This document shows positions 32,889-41,678 of a stretch of 64,000 bases of DNA, piece by piece. Every line of letters starts with the position of its first letter. The first letter of the stretch is position 1. Below the pieces are notes generated by a model that had not been told where the DNA came from, did no database searches, and was given only the letters and a program-made list of their open reading frames with translations. Source of the DNA: Achromobacter anxifer (GTDB lineage Bacteria; Pseudomonadota; Gammaproteobacteria; Burkholderiales; Burkholderiaceae_B). The translations under genes were made by a program, and so were the position numbers. The stretch lies in assembly GCF_903652925.1 (NCBI RefSeq), contig NZ_CAHLAR010000001.1, positions 682,001 to 746,000 of the forward strand, read 5' to 3'.

Positions 32889-33413
32889 ATGGCTAAGAAA
32901 GAAAGCGTTCAGAAAAGACTCCAGAAAGTACGTCCGCCGCGCGTGCAGCTGACCTATGACGTCGAGAAGGGCGACGCGATCGAGCAGAAGGAGCTTCCTT
33001 TTGTCGTGGGTGTGGTCGGCGACTTCAGCGCGCAGTCGGAAGCCGATCTGCCGCGCCTGAAGGACCGCAAGTTCGTCAATATCGACGTGGACAACTTCGA
33101 CGACGTGATGCGTGGCCTGGAGCCGCGCGCCGCCTACCGCGTGAAGAACCGCCTGACCGACGAGGGCGGTACCTTCGGCGTGGACCTGAAGTTCCGCTCG
33201 GTCGAGGACTTCCGTCCCGAGGCCGTGGTGCAGCAGATCGAGCCGCTCAAGGAGCTGCTGGAAATCCGCACCAAGTTGGCCGACCTGCGCAACAAGCTGG
33301 CCGGCAACGACAAGCTGGAAGACCTGCTGGGCGAGGTGCTCAGCAGCACGGAAAAACTGCAGCAATTGACCAGCGAAGCCGGCAAGAACGGCAAGGGAGG
33401 CAGCAATGAGTAA
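32889..33413 (+). CDS. tssB: T6SS sheath small subunit TssB (VipA)
   Basis: The 174-residue protein has the ImpB/VipA hallmarks KRLQKVRPPRVQLTYDVEKG, QKELPFVVGVVGDFS and FVNIDVDNFDDVM. TssB and TssC polymerise into the contractile sheath around the Hcp tube. Normal length. The end overlaps tssC by 8 bases, so translation of the two sheath subunits is coupled. Confidence 0.97.
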   Translation: MAKKESVQKRLQKVRPPRVQLTYDVEKGDAIEQKELPFVVGVVGDFSAQSEADLPRLKDRKFVNIDVDNFDDVMRGLEPRAAYRVKNRLTDEGGTFGVDLKFRSVEDFRPEAVVQQIEPLKELLEIRTKLADLRNKLAGNDKLEDLLGEVLSSTEKLQQLTSEAGKNGKGGSNE

Positions 33414-34899
33414 TTCCGCCGCCGCGCAAAACGCATCCGCGCCCGCCGCCGAAGCCGACTCGGGTCTGCTGGACCAGATCGTCGAGCAAAGCCGCGTGGC
33501 CAAGTCCACGGCCGAGCACGACCGCGCCAAGGATCTCATCGGCGAGCTGGCCCGCGAAGTCATGAAGGGCACCGTCGTCGTCTCGGACAACCTGTCCGCG
33601 ATGCTGGACGCCCGCGTGGCCGAACTGGACCGCCTGATCTCGGCCCAGCTGAGCGAAGTGATGCATGGCGCCGAATTCCAGAAGCTGGAAAGCACCTGGC
33701 GCGGCCTGCATTACCTGTGCCAGGAGAGCAACACCGGCCCGATGCTGAAGATCAAGGTGCTCAACGTCACCAAGCGCGACCTGGTGCGCGACTTCCAGAC
33801 CGCCATCGACTTCGACCAGAGCCTGATGTTCAAGAAGGTCTACGAAGAAGAGTTCGGCACCTTTGGCGGATCGCCCTTCGGCGCGCTGCTGGGCAACTTC
33901 GAGATCACGCGCCAGCCCGAGGACATGTACTTCATCGAGCAGATGTCGCACGTGGCCGCGGCCTCGCACGCGCCGTTCATCGCCTCGGCCTCGCCCGAGC
34001 TGCTGGGCCTGGACAGCTTTGCCGACCTGGGCCGTCCGCGCGACCTCGCCAAGGTGTTCGACACCGTGGAATACACCAAGTGGCGCAGCTTCCGCGATTC
34101 GGAAGATTCGCGCTACGTGGGCCTGACCATGCCGCGCTTCCTGGGCCGCCTGCCCTACGACCCGAAGGAAGGCACTTCGGTGGAAGGCTTCAACTTCGTC
34201 GAGGAAGTGGACGGCACCGATCACGCCAAGTACCTCTGGTGCAACGCCGCGTGGGCTTTCGGCGCGCGCCTGACCGCCGCCTTCGCCGACTTCGGCTGGT
34301 GCGCGGCGATCCGCGGCGTGGAAGGCGGCGGCCTGGTGGAGAACCTGCCGACCCACACCTTCAAGACCGACGACGGCGAGATCGCGCTGAAGTGCCCGAC
34401 CGAAATCGCCATTACCGACCGGCGCGAAAAGGAACTGAGCGATCTGGGCCTGATTCCGCTGGTGCATTGCAAGAACTCGGACTACGCCGCGTTCTTCGGC
34501 GCGCAGTCGGTGCAGAAGGCCAAGAAATACAACACCGACAGCGCCAACGCCAACGCGGTGCTGTCGGCGCAATTGCAGTACATCTTCTCGGTCTCGCGCG
34601 TGGCCCATTACCTGAAGGCCATGATGCGCGACAAGATCGGCAGCTTTGCCTCCGCGCAATCTGTCGAGAGCTTCCTGAACCGCTGGGTCTCGCAGTACGT
34701 GCTGCTGGACGACAACGCGAACCAGGAGCAGAAGGCGCAGTTCCCCTTGCGGGAGGCATCGGTGCAGGTTGCCGAAGTGCCGGGGCGTCCCGGCGTGTTC
34801 CGGGCCGTGGCGTTTTTGCGGCCTCACTTTCAGCTCGATGAGCTTTCGATTTCGTTGCGCCTGGTTGCGGAACTCCCCGCTCAGGCACAGAAGTCGTGA
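33406..34899 (+). CDS. tssC: T6SS sheath large subunit TssC (VipB)
   Basis: The 497-residue protein has the VipB signatures LDARVAELDRLISAQLSEVM, FGGSPFGALLGNFEI, DLGRPRDLAKVFDTVEYTKW and EEVDGTDHAKYLWCNAAWAF. The C-terminal part has HYLKAMMRDKIGSFASAQSV and LNRWVSQYVLLDDNANQEQK. It forms the outer sheath and is recycled by ClpV. Of expected length and intact. Confidence 0.97.
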   Translation: MSNSAAAQNASAPAAEADSGLLDQIVEQSRVAKSTAEHDRAKDLIGELAREVMKGTVVVSDNLSAMLDARVAELDRLISAQLSEVMHGAEFQKLESTWRGLHYLCQESNTGPMLKIKVLNVTKRDLVRDFQTAIDFDQSLMFKKVYEEEFGTFGGSPFGALLGNFEITRQPEDMYFIEQMSHVAAASHAPFIASASPELLGLDSFADLGRPRDLAKVFDTVEYTKWRSFRDSEDSRYVGLTMPRFLGRLPYDPKEGTSVEGFNFVEEVDGTDHAKYLWCNAAWAFGARLTAAFADFGWCAAIRGVEGGGLVENLPTHTFKTDDGEIALKCPTEIAITDRREKELSDLGLIPLVHCKNSDYAAFFGAQSVQKAKKYNTDSANANAVLSAQLQYIFSVSRVAHYLKAMMRDKIGSFASAQSVESFLNRWVSQYVLLDDNANQEQKAQFPLREASVQVAEVPGRPGVFRAVAFLRPHFQLDELSISLRLVAELPAQAQKS

Positions 34900-34940
34900 C
34901 CACCGTCGGATTCGACGATTTTTAACTGGAGAGGCTATTA

Positions 34941-35444
34941 ATGAAGGACATCTACGTCAAATTCGGCAACCCCGCGCTCAAGGGCGAGTCGCAGGACAAG
35001 GACCATCCGGACTGGATCGAAGTCGGATCGTGGCGCCATGAGATCATCCAGCCGCGCTCGGCTACCGCCTCCACCTCCGGCGGCCATACCGCCGAGCGCA
35101 CCGAGCACGGCGAGATGGTCTTCACCAAGGACCTGGACGTGGTCAGCCCGCTGCTGTATCAGCACGCTTCCGGCGGCACGACGTTCGACGAAGTGACCAT
35201 CGATTTCTTGCGCGCCGACGGCGAAGGCAACCGCGTCAAGTACCTGGAAATCAAGCTCAAGTACGTGATCATCTCGCGCGTGGCGCCGGAAGTCGTCAGC
35301 GAAGGCCTGCCGCACGAATCGTTCTCGCTGAAGTACGCCGCCGTGCAGTGGAAGTACACGCAGCAGAAGGTGGGCGGCAACCAGGGCGGCAACTCCCAGG
35401 GCGCCTGGAGCCTCACCAAGAACGACAAGACGTACTCGGTCTGA
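34941..35444 (+). CDS. hcp: T6SS tube protein Hcp (TssD)
   Basis: The 167-residue protein starts MKDIYVKFGNPALKGESQDK and has HASGGTTFDEVTIDFLRADG and the short C-terminal strand YSV typical of Hcp1. Hexamers stack into the inner tube and can carry small effectors in their lumen. There is no C-terminal extension, so this is a plain structural Hcp. It has a strong ribosome site (TGGAGAGGC) and is followed by a hairpin that likely reduces transcription into tssE. Confidence 0.96.
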   Translation: MKDIYVKFGNPALKGESQDKDHPDWIEVGSWRHEIIQPRSATASTSGGHTAERTEHGEMVFTKDLDVVSPLLYQHASGGTTFDEVTIDFLRADGEGNRVKYLEIKLKYVIISRVAPEVVSEGLPHESFSLKYAAVQWKYTQQKVGGNQGGNSQGAWSLTKNDKTYSV

Positions 35445-35463
35445 ACCTGACCGCATAGACGGC

Positions 35464-35496
35464 AAAGGCCCCGGTCCCTTCCGGGCCGGGGCCTTT
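35464..35496 (+). terminator. Attenuator/terminator hairpin after hcp
   Basis: Eleven-base arms (AAAGGCCCCGG / CCGGGGCCTTT) flank an 11-base loop, 19 bases after the hcp stop and 17 bases before tssE. The downstream T-run is short (TTT), so read-through is expected. This would give higher hcp than tssE-clpV mRNA, matching the large amount of Hcp needed. Confidence 0.65.
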
Positions 35497-35512
35497 CCTG
35501 AATGAGGCCGAG

Positions 35513-35998
35513 ATGAAAGGATTCGAACCCAGCCTGTTCGACAAGCTGTTCGACGGCGACGGGCAGACACCGCATGCGCTGCGCCGCCTGTCGGTTGAAG
35601 AAATCAAGGAAACGGTCGCGCGCGACATCGAAGCCCTGCTCAACACGCGCATGGTCTTCAGCGAGGAGTCGCTCAAGCGCTACCCGAACTGCCAGCGGTC
35701 CATCCTGACCTATGGCCTGTCGGATTTTTCGGGCCTTAGCCTGGCCAGCCATTACGACCGCGAATTCATCTGCCGGTCGTTGGAACAGGCCATTGCCCGC
35801 CACGAACCGAGGCTGACGCACGTGAGGGTGCTGCTGCAAGTCGACAGCCGAGCGACCTCGGTGCTGTATTTCGCGATTACCGCGATGCTGGACGTGGGGC
35901 CTGCCCACGAGCCGGTGACGTTCGACGCGACGCTGCAGCCGTCCACTTTGCAGTACTCGGTGAGCAAGGGCCGGGCCAAGGCCGCGGCGGCCGCCTGA
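35513..35998 (+). CDS. tssE: T6SS baseplate protein TssE
   Basis: The 161-residue protein belongs to the gp25/lysozyme-like family: FEPSLFDKLFDGDG, EIKETVARDIEALLNTRMVF (with the conserved Glu and Arg of the family), YPNCQRSILTYGLSDFSG and FRHEPR-type LTHVRV strand. In T6SS it acts as a baseplate wedge rather than as an enzyme. It is read just after the hcp hairpin and 54 bases before tssF. Confidence 0.93.
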   Translation: MKGFEPSLFDKLFDGDGQTPHALRRLSVEEIKETVARDIEALLNTRMVFSEESLKRYPNCQRSILTYGLSDFSGLSLASHYDREFICRSLEQAIARHEPRLTHVRVLLQVDSRATSVLYFAITAMLDVGPAHEPVTFDATLQPSTLQYSVSKGRAKAAAAA

Positions 35999-36052
35999 TA
36001 ACAAACCATGCACGCGGGCGCTGGCGGCATGCCGCTAGCGAAGAAGGGAAAG

Positions 36053-37891
36053 ATGGAAGAACTGCTGCCATATTACGAACGCGAACTGGGCTTTCTGCGC
36101 GGTTCGTCGCGCGACTTCGCGCAGCGCTATCCCAAGATCGCCGCGCGCCTCGGGCTGTCCGGCGAAACCTGCGAGGATCCGCACGTCGAGCGGATGATCG
36201 AATCGTTCGCCCTGCTGGGCGCGCGCATCAACAAGAAGCTGGACGACGACTATCCGGAATTCACGGAAGCGCTGTTCGAGGTCATGTACCCGCATTACCT
36301 GCGCCCGTTCCCTTCGTGTTCGGTGGCGCAGTTCGACATGGGCGGCATGGCCTCGCAACTGACCGCGCCCGTGCGCATGGCGCGCGGCACAGAATTGAAA
36401 TCGCACCCGGTGCGCGGCGTGGCCTGCCGCTTCCGCACGGCGTATGACGTGACGCTGGCGCCGGTGAGCATCCGCCAGGCGACGTTCGCGGCCACGGCCA
36501 ACGCGCCGTCCTCGACCAGCCTGCCGGCTGGCGTGACGGGCCGGCTGTCGCTGACGCTGGCCTGCCTGGCAGAAACCCAGAATTTTTCCACCCTGGCGGT
36601 GGACCGCCTGCGCGTCTACCTGCACGGCGAACCGTCGTTCGTCGCCGCGCTGCGCGACTGCCTGTTCCTGCGCACGGCCGCGGCTTATCTGGAAACGCAG
36701 CCCGGCCGCTGGAGCCGCCTGCAGGACGTGCCGCTGTCGCAGGTGGGGCTGTCCGAGGAAGAAGCCCTGATCGATTTTCCGGCCAGCTCCCATCCGGCTT
36801 ACCGGCTGCTGGCGGAGTACTTCGCGTTTTCCGAAAAATTCAATTTCGTGGACATCGACCTCGCGGCGTTGCGCCGCGCGGCGGGCCCGGTGCGCGAGAT
36901 CACGCTGCATCTGGCAATGAAGGGCGTGCGCGCGGATTCGAACACCGCGCGTCTGCTGGAGTCCGCCACCCCGGACAATTTCCGGCTGGGTTGCACGCCG
37001 GTCGTCAACCTGTTCGAACAACGCGCCGACCCCATCCGGCTGACGCACGCGCAGGCCGCCTATCCCGTGGTGGCCGACGCACGCCGCGCCTATGGCTATG
37101 AGGTCTATTCGATCGACCGCGTGCGCCAGGTGCGGCAGAACGCGCAGGGAGATTCGGTGGTGGAGTTCCGGCCGTTCTATTCGCTGCACCATGGCGAAAC
37201 GCCGGAAGGCGCCGGGCACTACTGGACGGCGCGGCGCAATTCCATGGTGGCCGAGCGCAGCCCCGGCTACGAGATGGAGCTGTCCATCGTCGATATCGAC
37301 TTCGATCCCTCGCTGCCGCAGACCGAGACCCTGAGCCTGGAACTGACCTGCACCAACCGCGACCTGCCTTCGCATCTGGCGGTGGGGCAGCCGGGCGGCG
37401 ACCTGTTCCTGGAGGGCGGCTCGATCGCGCGCGAGATTCGCATGCTGCGCCGGCCCACGCACAGCCATCGCTTCCAGCAGGGGCGGGCGGCGCACTGGCG
37501 TCTGATTTCGCACCTGGCGCTGAACCATCTGTCGCTGGTGCATAGCGGCCTGCCGGCACTGAAAGAGACGCTGCGCCTGTACGACCTGTCGCATTCGGCG
37601 GTGGCGGCGCGCCAGATCGAAGGGCTGGTCGGACTGGATTACAAGCCCGCCACGCACTGGATGCCCGGCGAACCCTTCGCTACCTTCGTGCGCGGCATCG
37701 AGATCCGGCTGACGATCAACGAGGACAACTTCGTCGGCACCAGCCTGCATGCCTTCGTCGCAGTCATCAATCGTTTCTTCGGCCTGTACGTGCATGCCAA
37801 CAGCTTCGTGCAACTGGTGGTGCTGTCGCGCCGCGGCGCGGAAGAAATCCTACGGTGCCCCCCATGCAACGGCGACGCGATCCTAGCGTAA
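36053..37891 (+). CDS. tssF: T6SS baseplate protein TssF (ImpG/VasA)
   Basis: The 612-residue protein begins MEELLPYYERELGFLRGSSR, the TssF signature, and continues RLGLSGETCEDPHVERMIES and TEALFEVMYPHYLRPFPS. The start at 36053 is preferred over an in-frame methionine 15 codons earlier because it follows GAAGGGAAAG and aligns with the family start. TssF2-TssG-TssE form baseplate wedges. Its end overlaps tssG. Confidence 0.96.
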   Translation: MEELLPYYERELGFLRGSSRDFAQRYPKIAARLGLSGETCEDPHVERMIESFALLGARINKKLDDDYPEFTEALFEVMYPHYLRPFPSCSVAQFDMGGMASQLTAPVRMARGTELKSHPVRGVACRFRTAYDVTLAPVSIRQATFAATANAPSSTSLPAGVTGRLSLTLACLAETQNFSTLAVDRLRVYLHGEPSFVAALRDCLFLRTAAAYLETQPGRWSRLQDVPLSQVGLSEEEALIDFPASSHPAYRLLAEYFAFSEKFNFVDIDLAALRRAAGPVREITLHLAMKGVRADSNTARLLESATPDNFRLGCTPVVNLFEQRADPIRLTHAQAAYPVVADARRAYGYEVYSIDRVRQVRQNAQGDSVVEFRPFYSLHHGETPEGAGHYWTARRNSMVAERSPGYEMELSIVDIDFDPSLPQTETLSLELTCTNRDLPSHLAVGQPGGDLFLEGGSIAREIRMLRRPTHSHRFQQGRAAHWRLISHLALNHLSLVHSGLPALKETLRLYDLSHSAVAARQIEGLVGLDYKPATHWMPGEPFATFVRGIEIRLTINEDNFVGTSLHAFVAVINRFFGLYVHANSFVQLVVLSRRGAEEILRCPPCNGDAILA

Positions 37892-38946
37892 TCGAGGCGC
37901 TGCTGGCCGAGCCGCAGCGCTTCAAGTTCTTCCAGGCCGTGCGGGTGCTGGAGTCGTGGTTCGCGCGGCAGGAAGGCAGCCGCGCGCGCCAAGCCGTGCC
38001 GGTGCACCTGCGTTTCCTGAACTCCTCATCGCTGAGCTTTCCCGCCAGCGAGATCGCCGCGCTGACCGCATACGACAAGCAAGGCCAGGCGCTGGAGGAC
38101 ACCGAATCCAGGCTGGCGGCGCTGGCCGCCGGCAACCTGGGGCGGGTCGAGATAGAGCCCGCCTTCTTCGGCCTGCTGGGCGCGCAGGGCGCCATGCCGC
38201 TGCACTACACCGAGATCCTGAGCACGCGCGAAAGCTCGCGCCGGGACCGCGGCGCGCGCGCGTTCTTCGACATCTTTTCCAACCGGGCGGCGGCGTTGTT
38301 CTACGCGGCCTGGAAGAAATACCGCATGCCCTTGCGGCACGAGACTGAGCAGGACCATCACTATCTGCCGCTGCTGCTGGCGCTGGGCGGCATCGGCCAT
38401 CCGGCCCTGCGCGACCGCCTGCAGGCGGGGCAGGGCCGCGTGTTCGACGAATCGTTGGCGCATTACGCCGCGGCGGCACGCCAGCGGCCGGTATCGGCGG
38501 CCTATCTGCAACGGGTGCTGGCGGATTACTTCCAGGTGGCGCTGCGGGTGGAGCAGTTCGTGGGGCGCTGGTATCACGTGCCGCCGCAGAACCGCACGCA
38601 GCTGGGCATGCCCGGCGCGGTGCTGGGCGTGTCCGCCATGGCCGGCGATCGCATCTGGCAGCGCGACATGCGCATCCGGCTGTGGATCGGCCCGCTGTCC
38701 AAGGCCGCGTTCACCGATTTCCTGCCCGGCGGCGCGCGCGCCCAGGCGCTGGAGAAGCTCCTGACCATGTTCGGCGGCATGAGCTTCGAGTACGAAGTGC
38801 GGCTGGTGATGGCGAAGGAAGACGTCGGCGGCAGCGTGCTGGGCGAGGACGGCGGCGCGCGCCTGGGCTGGAACTCTTTCCTATGCACCGAACCGGTGGC
38901 GTCCGATCGCGACGACGCCAGTTATGAATTGCACACCATTCACTGA
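37864..38946 (+). CDS. tssG: T6SS baseplate protein TssG (ImpH/VasB)
   Basis: The 360-residue protein has the TssG features EALLAEPQRFKFFQAVRVLE and FLNSSSLSFPASEIAAL near the N-terminus, PAFFGLLGAQGAMPLHYTEI, and DRIWQRDMRIRLWIGPL in the C-terminal half. ATG at 37864 is used; a GTG three codons earlier is possible and changes little. It overlaps the end of tssF by 28 bases, so the two are coupled. The product locks TssF dimers and TssK into the wedge. Confidence 0.95.
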   Translation: MQRRRDPSVIEALLAEPQRFKFFQAVRVLESWFARQEGSRARQAVPVHLRFLNSSSLSFPASEIAALTAYDKQGQALEDTESRLAALAAGNLGRVEIEPAFFGLLGAQGAMPLHYTEILSTRESSRRDRGARAFFDIFSNRAAALFYAAWKKYRMPLRHETEQDHHYLPLLLALGGIGHPALRDRLQAGQGRVFDESLAHYAAAARQRPVSAAYLQRVLADYFQVALRVEQFVGRWYHVPPQNRTQLGMPGAVLGVSAMAGDRIWQRDMRIRLWIGPLSKAAFTDFLPGGARAQALEKLLTMFGGMSFEYEVRLVMAKEDVGGSVLGEDGGARLGWNSFLCTEPVASDRDDASYELHTIH

Positions 38947-38964
38947 GCAAAGTAGACCTGGAAT

Positions 38965-41664
38965 ATGGCCACACCCTTGAAAACCCTGATTGGAAAGCTC
39001 AACCAGACCTGCCGCCAGGCGGCCGAGCGCGCCGCCAGCCTGTGCATGGCCCAGGGGCACTACGAGGTGGACCTGGAACACCTGTTCCTGGCGCTGCTGG
39101 AAAAGCCGGCCAGCGATTTCAGCATCGTGGCCCGCCGCAGCGGCATCGAGGCCTCGGTGCTGGAAGCCGACCTGAATGCCGAGATCCGCGGCTTCAAGAA
39201 CGGCAATACCCGCACGCCGGTGTTCTCGCCGCATCTGCCGCGGCTGTTCGAGCATGCCTGGCTGATCGCCTCGCTGGACACCCAGACCACCCGCATCCGT
39301 TCGGGCCATCTGCTGCTGGCGCTGCTGACGGAGCCCGACCTGGCGCAGCTGGCGCGGCGCGGTTCGCGCCTGTTCGAATCGTTCCGGCTGGATGAGCTGA
39401 AGCATGATTTCGCCGCGTTGACGGCGGGCTCCGAGGAAGCGGGCCAGGCGGTGTCCCTGGGCGACGGCGCGCCGGGCGATGCCGCGCAGGACGGCGTGGC
39501 GCCCGCGGCCGCCCTGTCCAAGACGCCGGCGCTGGACCAGTACACCGCCAACCTGACGGAGCGCGCGCGCGAAGGCAAGATCGACCCGGTGATCGGCCGC
39601 GACGCCGAGATCCGCCAGATGATCGACATCCTGACGCGCCGCCGCCAGAACAACCCCATCCTCACCGGCGAGGCCGGCGTGGGCAAGACCGCGGTGGTAG
39701 AAGGGCTGGCGCTGCGCATCGTGGCGGGCGACGTGCCGCCGGCGCTGGCTGGCGTGGCGCTGCGGGTGCTGGACATGGGCTTGTTGCAGGCCGGCGCCAG
39801 CGTCAAGGGCGAGTTCGAGAACCGCCTGAAGAACGTGATCGACGAGGTCAAGCAAAGCCCCACGCCCATCATCCTGTTCATCGACGAAGCCCACACCATG
39901 ATAGGCGCGGGCGGACAGGCCGGACAGAACGACGCGGCCAACCTGCTCAAGCCCGCGCTGGCGCGCGGCGAGCTGCGCACCATCGCCGCCACAACCTGGA
40001 GCGAATACAAGAAGTACTTCGAAAAGGACGCCGCGCTGGCGCGCCGCTTCCAGGTCGTGAAGGTGGAAGAGCCCAGCGAGGAACTGGCCGCCAGCATGCT
40101 GCGCGGCATGGCGCCGCTGATGGAACAGCATTTCGGCGTGCGCGTCCTGGACGAGGCCATCGTGGCCGCGGCGCGCCTGTCGCACCGCTACATCAGCGGC
40201 CGCCAACTGCCGGACAAGGCGGTCAGCGTGCTCGATACCGCTTGCGCGCGCGTGGCCCTGGGCCGCAGCGCCACGCCGGCCCTGATCGACGACGCGCGTC
40301 ATCGCCTGACGCGCCTGGAGACCGAGCATGCCGCCTTGCGCCGCGAAGCGGCGGCGGGCGCGGCGCAGTCCGCGCGCCTGCGCGAACTGGAACAGGAAAT
40401 GGACGCGACTCGCACCGCGCTGGCGGAGGCGGAGGCCCGCCTGGCGCAGGAAAGCGAACTGGTCAGGCAGATCCACGCGCTGCGCGTGGAACTGGAGGCG
40501 GCGGGAGAGCCCGCCGCGCCGGAGCCCGCCGGCAAGCGCCGTTCGGGCAAGGCGGCCGAGCCCCAGGCCACGCCCGGCCAGACGCAGCTGGCCGAGTTGC
40601 AGCAGCAGTTGCGCGCCTTGCAGGGCGAAGCGCCGCTGGTGCCCGCCTTCGTGGATGCGCAGGTCATCGCCGAGATCGTGTCGGCCTGGACCGGAATTCC
40701 GCTGGGCCGCATGGTCAACGACGAAATCCGCACCGTGCTGGAATTGCAACCCCTGCTGGCCGAGCGCGTCATCGGCCAGGACCACGCGCTGCATGCCATC
40801 GCCCAGCGCGTGCGCACGGCGCGCGCGGGCCTGGAAGACCCGAACAAGCCCAAGGGTGTGTTCCTCTTCATCGGCCCCTCGGGCGTGGGCAAGACCGAGA
40901 CCGCGCTGGCCGTGGCGGACGTGCTGTACGGCGGCGAACGCAAGCTGGTCACCATCAACATGAGCGAGTACCAGGAAGCCCACAGCGTCTCGGGCCTGAA
41001 GGGTTCGCCGCCGGGCTATGTGGGCTACGGCGAAGGCGGGGTGCTGACCGAGGCGGTGCGCCGCCAGCCCTATAGCGTGGTACTGCTGGACGAAATCGAG
41101 AAGGCTCATCCGGACGTGCTGGAGCTGTTCTTCCAGGTGTTCGACAAGGGCGTGATGGACGACGCCGAAGGCCGCGAGATCGACTTCCGCAATACGCTCA
41201 TCATCCTGACCTCGAACGTCGGGTCCTCGGCCATCATGCAGGCCTGCCTGAACAAGAGCGCCGAGGAACGGCCGGATCCCGAGGCCTTGCAGGAACTGCT
41301 GGCGCCGCAGCTGTACAAGGCCTTCAAGCCCGCCTTCCTGGGCCGCATGAAGACCATCGCCTACTACCCGGTGGACGACGACGCGCTGGCGCGCATCATA
41401 GGACTGAAGCTGGGACGCATTGCGCAACGGGTCCAGGCCAACCACCGCGCCGCGTTCGAATGGGACGAGGCCCTGGTCGAGGCCGTGCTGGCGCGCTGCA
41501 CCGAGGTCGATACCGGCGCGCGCAACGTGGATCACATCCTCAATGGCACGCTGCTGCCGCAGATCGCCGAACAGGTGCTGGGCCGCATGGCGCAAGGCGA
41601 GCCCATCGCGCGCATCCGCGTCACCGCCGGCAAGAACGGCGATTTCCGCTATCGCCTCACCTGA
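38965..41664 (+). CDS. clpV: T6SS AAA+ ATPase ClpV (TssH)
   Basis: The 899-residue protein has a Clp N-terminal domain (NQTCRQAAERAASLCMAQGH), a first AAA+ module (Walker A GEAGVGKT at 235-242, Walker B FIDEAHTMIG), a coiled-coil middle domain with an unusual Ala/Pro/Lys-rich insertion (about 510-540), and a second AAA+ module (Walker A GPSGVGKT at 637-644, VVLLDEIEKAHPDV). It disassembles contracted TssBC sheath for reuse. The gene lies 18 bases after tssG and 14 before the third vgrG. Confidence 0.97.
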   Translation: MATPLKTLIGKLNQTCRQAAERAASLCMAQGHYEVDLEHLFLALLEKPASDFSIVARRSGIEASVLEADLNAEIRGFKNGNTRTPVFSPHLPRLFEHAWLIASLDTQTTRIRSGHLLLALLTEPDLAQLARRGSRLFESFRLDELKHDFAALTAGSEEAGQAVSLGDGAPGDAAQDGVAPAAALSKTPALDQYTANLTERAREGKIDPVIGRDAEIRQMIDILTRRRQNNPILTGEAGVGKTAVVEGLALRIVAGDVPPALAGVALRVLDMGLLQAGASVKGEFENRLKNVIDEVKQSPTPIILFIDEAHTMIGAGGQAGQNDAANLLKPALARGELRTIAATTWSEYKKYFEKDAALARRFQVVKVEEPSEELAASMLRGMAPLMEQHFGVRVLDEAIVAAARLSHRYISGRQLPDKAVSVLDTACARVALGRSATPALIDDARHRLTRLETEHAALRREAAAGAAQSARLRELEQEMDATRTALAEAEARLAQESELVRQIHALRVELEAAGEPAAPEPAGKRRSGKAAEPQATPGQTQLAELQQQLRALQGEAPLVPAFVDAQVIAEIVSAWTGIPLGRMVNDEIRTVLELQPLLAERVIGQDHALHAIAQRVRTARAGLEDPNKPKGVFLFIGPSGVGKTETALAVADVLYGGERKLVTINMSEYQEAHSVSGLKGSPPGYVGYGEGGVLTEAVRRQPYSVVLLDEIEKAHPDVLELFFQVFDKGVMDDAEGREIDFRNTLIILTSNVGSSAIMQACLNKSAEERPDPEALQELLAPQLYKAFKPAFLGRMKTIAYYPVDDDALARIIGLKLGRIAQRVQANHRAAFEWDEALVEAVLARCTEVDTGARNVDHILNGTLLPQIAEQVLGRMAQGEPIARIRVTAGKNGDFRYRLT

Positions 41665-41678
41665 AGCCGGAGCCTGAC

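Noticed and set aside
38881-41595. Long leftward open frame opposite clpV
   Set aside because: clpV has full-length homology with both Walker motifs; the opposite product is Gln/Arg/His-rich noise.
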